14,690 bases of DNA from JBAXTU01 sp037130015 (GTDB taxonomy: Bacteria; Patescibacteriota; Patescibacteriia; 2-01-FULL-39-33): NCBI GenBank assembly GCA_037130015.1, contig JBAXTU010000019.1, positions 1-14,690 of the forward strand, in the 5' to 3' direction. How positions within the stretch are numbered: the stretch's first letter is position 1; every line of letters begins with the position of its first letter. The notes under the pieces were generated by a model. It was not told where the DNA came from and did no database searches. It was given only the letters and a program-made list of their open reading frames with translations. Below, piece by piece: positions 11,503 through 14,690 of the stretch. The position numbers and the translations under genes were made by a program.

Positions 11503-11874
11503 ATGAAAAAAATTGTTAGAGTCGTTGGTATTCGTAAAATAGAAGGTGACCGCATTGTGGTCTCTGGTGTAGGTAAAAATTATAGTAATCAGCAAGATAA
11601 TGATCCATATAATTTTGCACGTCTTGGAGGAGGACATGGTGAGTATACTATGGGCAGAAAACTAATGTTGCACATAATTGATGGCGATAAACAAATTGAG
11701 ATTGATGTGTCAAGACAATTCCGTAATAAGCTTGGGAGATGTTTGACTATCAAGTGTATTAAAGCCATTATTTGTGTCCAGCCAGATTTAGTAGAAATCG
11801 AACTTGAAGAAGGCCACTGGCAAGTCACCGATGACACTATTGCTGATTGGGTTATTATGGCCAATATCAAATAA
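11503..11874 (+). CDS. Protein of unknown function, 123 residues
   Basis: I do not recognise this protein. It is soluble, with no membrane segment, and appears to be beta-rich: VRVVGIRKIEGDRIVVSGVG (5-24), then a Gly/His-rich loop ARLGGGHGEYTMGRK (39-53), LHIIDGDKQIEIDVSRQF (56-73), and CLTIKCIKAIICVQPDLVEIELEEG (80-104). The pattern suggests a small barrel, but no catalytic motif stands out. The start is fixed by GGAGG ten bases upstream. It has its own promoter and a strong terminator, so it is transcribed alone. A strong promoter and ribosome binding site suggest good expression. Confidence 0.7.
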   Translation: MKKIVRVVGIRKIEGDRIVVSGVGKNYSNQQDNDPYNFARLGGGHGEYTMGRKLMLHIIDGDKQIEIDVSRQFRNKLGRCLTIKCIKAIICVQPDLVEIELEEGHWQVTDDTIADWVIMANIK

Positions 11875-11890
11875 TTTTCTATAATCAAAA

Positions 11891-11925
11891 AGCCGTCTGA
11901 ATTCGTTCAGATGGCTATTTTATTT
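11891..11925 (+). terminator. Terminator after the 123-residue protein gene
   Basis: AGCCGTCTGAA (11891-11901) and TTCAGATGGCT (11906-11916) form eleven pairs (one G-T) around loop TTCG, followed by ATTTTATTT. The ATG at 11911, a possible upstream start for the next gene, lies inside this stem. Confidence 0.85.
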
Positions 11926-11942
11926 GTTAAAATCCGCTTTTG

Positions 11943-11951
11943 TGCTAAAAT
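11943..11951 (+). promoter_or_regulatory. Extended -10 promoter of the PAP2 gene (probable leaderless mRNA)
   Basis: TGC followed by TAAAAT (11946-11951), with a weak TTGTTA (11924-11929) 16 bases upstream. The start would be near 11958-11959, on the ATG at 11959. Confidence 0.55.
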
Positions 11952-11958
11952 TATAAAC

Positions 11959-12492
11959 ATGTCAACCATTTTAAATATAGATCAAATAGTCTATCAGCAA
12001 ATGTTTTTACTTCAGCACGCTTGGCTCACACCAGTGATGATTTTTATTACCGATATTGTGGGGTCGGTCAGTCTGCCGATTTTTGTCGCTGTACTTATTT
12101 TTTATTTTTGGCGACAAAAACAGAAGGCTAAAATATATTTGGTTATTTTTGGTTTGGGCGGGGGATTGATTATTGAAATGGCTTTAAAAATGATTATTGG
12201 TCGGGTGCGTCCGCCAGTTGAGCTAGTGACAGAAATCACTTATAGTTTTCCTAGTGGTCATGCCACAATGGCCGCCATCTTTTTTGCGATTTTGATTTAT
12301 TGTTTTAAAGATAAGATTAAGAATTTATTTTGGCGTCGGTTGTATATTTTTGCCAATATTTTTTTGTGTTTACTGATCGGTTTTACTAGATTGTATTTGG
12401 GTGTGCATTGGCTGAGTGATGTGGTGGCTGGTTTGGCTATTGGAATGATTTGGTTTTTTATAGTTGAAAAATTAACAAGAAATAAAAAATAA
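11959..12492 (+). CDS. PAP2-type membrane lipid phosphatase
   Basis: From ATG 11959 the protein has 177 residues. All three phosphatase motifs are present: KMIIGRVRP (77-85, KX6RP), PSGH (98-101) and TRLYLGVHWLSD (143-154; the usual Ser-Arg is Thr-Arg). The His of motif 3 is the nucleophile and the His of PSGH the acid. About five hydrophobic helices surround them. Members remove phosphate from lipids such as undecaprenyl pyrophosphate or phosphatidic acid, with the active site facing outwards; the substrate is not determined here. A longer frame starts at 11911, but that ATG lies in the terminator stem of the upstream gene and before the promoter, so 11959 is preferred. RhuM-Fic follows after 4 bp and is likely co-transcribed. 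Confidence 0.88.
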   Translation: MSTILNIDQIVYQQMFLLQHAWLTPVMIFITDIVGSVSLPIFVAVLIFYFWRQKQKAKIYLVIFGLGGGLIIEMALKMIIGRVRPPVELVTEITYSFPSGHATMAAIFFAILIYCFKDKIKNLFWRRLYIFANIFLCLLIGFTRLYLGVHWLSDVVAGLAIGMIWFFIVEKLTRNKK

Positions 12493-12496
12493 AAAT

Positions 12497-13495
12497 ATGG
12501 AGGACAAAAATAATCAAATTATAATCTATTCAGCTCGAGGTCAAGCGCCGAAGATTGAGGTTAAGTTGGAAAAAGACACTGTTTGGCTCACACAAGCACA
12601 GATTGCTCAGCTTTTTGGTGTTCAAAGACCAGCCATAACCAAGCATTTAAACAATATATTTAAAATTAAAGAGTTATCTGAAAATTCAGTTAGTTCCATT
12701 TTGGAACATACTGCAATAGATGGTAAGGTTTATAAGACTCAATTTTACAGTTTAGATGCTATTATTTCTGTAGGTTATCGTGTTAATTCACGACAGGCCA
12801 CTCAATTCCGCATTTGGGCGACTAAGGTTTTGCGCGATCATATTATAAAAGGCTTTACCATCAATTCTAGCCGATTAAAACAAATCAAAGTTGAAAAATT
12901 GGATGAATTGGAATCGGCCGTGACTCTTATCCGTCGCACTATTGAAACGCGACGTTTGACTGGCACACAAGAGAGGGGTTTATTAAGAGTAATAACCGAT
13001 TATACTAATTCGTGGGTTTTGCTCACCAAATATGATAATCATCAAATTGGCACGCCTAAAAATGTTTCTAAGGACAAATATGTTCTGACTCATGAAGAAG
13101 CTGTTGATGCTATTTTTAGTATGAAGCAACAACTAGCCAAAAAACTTGGCGATTCAGATTTGTATGGCCGTGAGCGTCAAGACGGACTCTCAGCGATTGT
13201 TGGCGCCATCAATCAAACTTTTGGTCGTAAGCCACTTTATCCCTCAATTGAACATAAAGCCGCGCACTTGTTGTATTTTATGGTCAAAGATCATCCGTTT
13301 ATTGATGGCAACAAGCGGATTGGCGCTTTTTTGTTTATTTATTATTTATCACGCTGTAATTATTTGTTCAAAAAAAACGGCGAAAAGAAAATTAATGATA
13401 ATGCCTTGGTGGCTTTGACTTTGCTGGTGGCCGAAAGCGATCCCAAAGAAAAAGACGTGATTGTTAAATTGATTATGAATTTTATTGTTAAATAA
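12497..13495 (+). CDS. RhuM-Fic fusion protein
   Basis: A 332-residue protein. Residues about 1-120 are a RhuM domain (KIEVKLEKDTVWLTQAQIAQLFGV and YSLDAIISVGYRVNSRQATQFRIWA are typical), linked to KilA-N/Bro-like DNA-binding proteins of phages. Residues about 195-332 are a Fic/Doc domain with active-site motif HPFIDGNKR (266-274). In Fic AMP-transferases the motif is HxFx(D/E)GNxRxxR. Here the last Arg is replaced by Ala277, as in Doc-like forms, so the reaction (AMP transfer, phosphorylation or other) is uncertain. No antitoxin gene is adjacent. Such fusions are found in many small genomes. It starts 4 bp after the PAP2 gene, and the helicase gene starts 6 bp after its stop. Confidence 0.88.
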   Translation: MEDKNNQIIIYSARGQAPKIEVKLEKDTVWLTQAQIAQLFGVQRPAITKHLNNIFKIKELSENSVSSILEHTAIDGKVYKTQFYSLDAIISVGYRVNSRQATQFRIWATKVLRDHIIKGFTINSSRLKQIKVEKLDELESAVTLIRRTIETRRLTGTQERGLLRVITDYTNSWVLLTKYDNHQIGTPKNVSKDKYVLTHEEAVDAIFSMKQQLAKKLGDSDLYGRERQDGLSAIVGAINQTFGRKPLYPSIEHKAAHLLYFMVKDHPFIDGNKRIGAFLFIYYLSRCNYLFKKNGEKKINDNALVALTLLVAESDPKEKDVIVKLIMNFIVK

Positions 13496-13501
13496 AAAAC
13501 C

Positions 13502-14690
13502 ATGACTCAATCTCAAGCGCTAGATATAATGAAAACTGGCGCTAATATATTTTTAACTGGTGAGCCTGGCTCAGGCAAAACGCATATTGTAAATGAATAT
13601 GTGTCTTATTTGCGTTCATTTGGTATTAAGCCAGCCATCACAGCTAGTACAGGTATTGCGGCCACGCATATCGGTGGTATGACTATTCATTCGTGGAGCG
13701 GTATTGGCATTAAGTCTGATTTGAGTCGTGGTGAATTAGATAAAATTGCCAATGACAAAAGAATTGGTAAAAGAATTAAAGAAGCCAAGGTTTTGATTAT
13801 TGATGAAATATCAATGTTGCCACCAAAGACGCTCAACATGGTTGACGCTGTATGTCGTCGTGCTCGGCAAAATCCCAATCCATTTGGAGGATTGCAAGTT
13901 ATTTTAGTTGGAGATTTTTTTCAGTTGCCACCAATTATTAAAAATCAACCTAATAATTCGCAAGCGACCATAGTGAGTGAAATGGCCGAGCGTTTTGCTT
14001 ATGGCTCGTCAGCTTGGGCCAGCGCTAATCCCATTGTTTGTTATTTACATGAACAATATCGCCAAGACGATCATGATTATCTCAAATTACTTTCAGCTAT
14101 TCGCGCCAATAAATTTTCAGATTTCCATCTTGGTTATTTACAAAAGCGGAAAATAAAATATATTGACGCACCAAAAAGTCTGCCCAAACTTTATTCGCAT
14201 AATTTTGATGTGGATAGAGTTAATGCTGAAATGTTAGTGCGTTTGCCTGGACAGACTAAGTCTTTTGCCATGACTTCCCATGGACATAATCATTTGGTGG
14301 AAACTTTAAAACGCGGTTGTTTGTCGCCAGAAAATTTGGAACTCAAAATAGGTGCTAGTGTTATGTTTACTAAAAATAGTCCCAAAGGAATTTTTGTAAA
14401 TGGCACCTTGGGTACGGTGGATAGTTTTGATCCTGCCAGTAATTTGCCAATCGTGGCTGTTAGTCGTGGACAAAAAATTATGGTGGAACCAGCTGATTGG
14501 CTTTTGGAAGATAGGGGAGAGTCTGTGGCGCAGATTACTCAATTGCCATTACGTTTGGCTTGGGCTATTACTGTGCACAAAAGCCAAGGCATGTCATTGG
14601 ACGGCGCGGTTATGGATTTGTCTTCGGTTTTTGAATATGGGCAAGGCTATGTGGCGCTCTCTCGTGTCCGCCGTTTGTCTGGTCTTCATT
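13502..14690 (+). CDS. Pif1/RecD-like superfamily 1 DNA helicase (3' end beyond the window)
   Basis: Open from ATG 13502 to the window end, 396 codons visible without a stop. Motif I (Walker A) is GEPGSGKT (20-27), motif Ia follows in ASTGIAATHIGG, motif II (Walker B) is VLIIDEISML (97-106), and motif III is GDFFQLPP (137-144). Then come AWAITVHKSQGMSLDGAVMDL (motif V, near 355-375) and YVALSRVRRL (motif VI, 383-392). These define the Pif1-type 5'-to-3' helicases of superfamily 1B, which unwind DNA and remove blocks such as G-quadruplexes. The protein will extend beyond the window by an unknown length. It is 6 bp downstream of RhuM-Fic, so the PAP2, RhuM-Fic and helicase genes may be one operon. 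Confidence 0.92.
   Translation, partial: MTQSQALDIMKTGANIFLTGEPGSGKTHIVNEYVSYLRSFGIKPAITASTGIAATHIGGMTIHSWSGIGIKSDLSRGELDKIANDKRIGKRIKEAKVLIIDEISMLPPKTLNMVDAVCRRARQNPNPFGGLQVILVGDFFQLPPIIKNQPNNSQATIVSEMAERFAYGSSAWASANPIVCYLHEQYRQDDHDYLKLLSAIRANKFSDFHLGYLQKRKIKYIDAPKSLPKLYSHNFDVDRVNAEMLVRLPGQTKSFAMTSHGHNHLVETLKRGCLSPENLELKIGASVMFTKNSPKGIFVNGTLGTVDSFDPASNLPIVAVSRGQKIMVEPADWLLEDRGESVAQITQLPLRLAWAITVHKSQGMSLDGAVMDLSSVFEYGQGYVALSRVRRLSGLH

Noticed and set aside
11911..11958. Longer start for the PAP2 protein
   Set aside because: The ATG at 11911 lies in the terminator stem of the upstream gene and before the best promoter; its 16 extra residues match nothing in the family.
13146..13418. 90-codon plus-strand frame inside RhuM-Fic
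   Set aside because: Another reading frame of the Fic domain; no start signal and no family.
1..14690. CRISPR array or cas genes
   Set aside because: No regularly spaced repeats and no Cas-like proteins were found; the repeats seen are tRNA fragments, hairpins and the two RNA elements.
1..14690. Alternative genetic code with TGA as glycine
   Set aside because: TGA ends the methyltransferase and other frames at natural positions, and the recognised proteins align without in-frame TGA.

Overview
The window looks like a piece of a small, AT-rich genome of the Candidate Phyla Radiation (Patescibacteria, most likely Parcubacteria-like). The reasons are: four tRNA genes without an encoded CCA end, short simple intergenic spaces, many genes without a Shine-Dalgarno sequence (several look leaderless), a GIY-YIG mini-gene beside a tRNA, a RhuM-Fic fusion, a Pif1-like helicase, and dispersed short hairpin repeats. 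The genetic code appears standard, with TGA used as stop. The lineage is an inference from gene content and style; no rRNA or marker gene is present to prove it.

Layout. (1) 1-480, minus strand: intact tRNA-Lys(TTT), preceded on the same strand by two broken copies of its 5' half that bracket a small GIY-YIG nuclease gene. In both broken copies an 8-base piece is replaced by a 16-base perfect palindrome. (2) 560-3970, plus strand: an M16 zinc peptidase with a near-consensus promoter and a clear ribosome binding site, a class IV aminotransferase carrying an in-frame hairpin repeat, a membrane protein with a bacterial PH-like domain, and an FtsB/DivIC-like division protein. (3) 3972-4122, minus strand: tRNA-Thr(CGT) and tRNA-Gly(CCC). 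(4) 4154-6785, plus strand: an exported RlpA-like double-psi beta-barrel protein, ftsE, ftsX and a 28-residue basic peptide. With the FtsB-like gene this forms an envelope and division block.

(5) 6786-8160 is the most unusual part. A tRNA-Gln(TTG) gene is surrounded by pieces of itself and by two or three related structured RNA elements, all on the plus strand and directly upstream of a DUF3800 gene. Elements A (6908-7006) and B (7163-7323) share a GGGCAG/CTGCCC closing helix, a variable arm and an arm with the identical tip GACCATAAGGA. The helices are kept while their bases differ, so the elements support each other as folded RNA. The outer helix of B is built from tRNA-Gln 3'-end sequence, one strand inverted. 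A separate minus-strand small RNA of about 100 nt, with its own promoter and terminator, converges on the 3' end of the DUF3800 gene.

(6) 8230-11410, plus strand: a 42-residue membrane peptide whose 3' end is a 46-bp perfect palindrome, then an EcoRI-family adenine methyltransferase overlapping by 4 bp a DUF262-HNH nuclease, then an all-helical protein with a possible HEPN-like motif. This is probably a restriction-modification or defence module. (7) 11420-14690, plus strand: an unrecognised 123-residue protein with a clear ribosome binding site, a PAP2 lipid phosphatase that is probably leaderless, a RhuM-Fic protein, and the first 396 codons of a Pif1/RecD-like helicase that runs off the window.

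Overall, a housekeeping and division segment is interrupted by two accessory segments, both at tRNA genes. Each holds a putative nuclease (GIY-YIG at tRNA-Lys, DUF3800 at tRNA-Gln) and broken tRNA copies.
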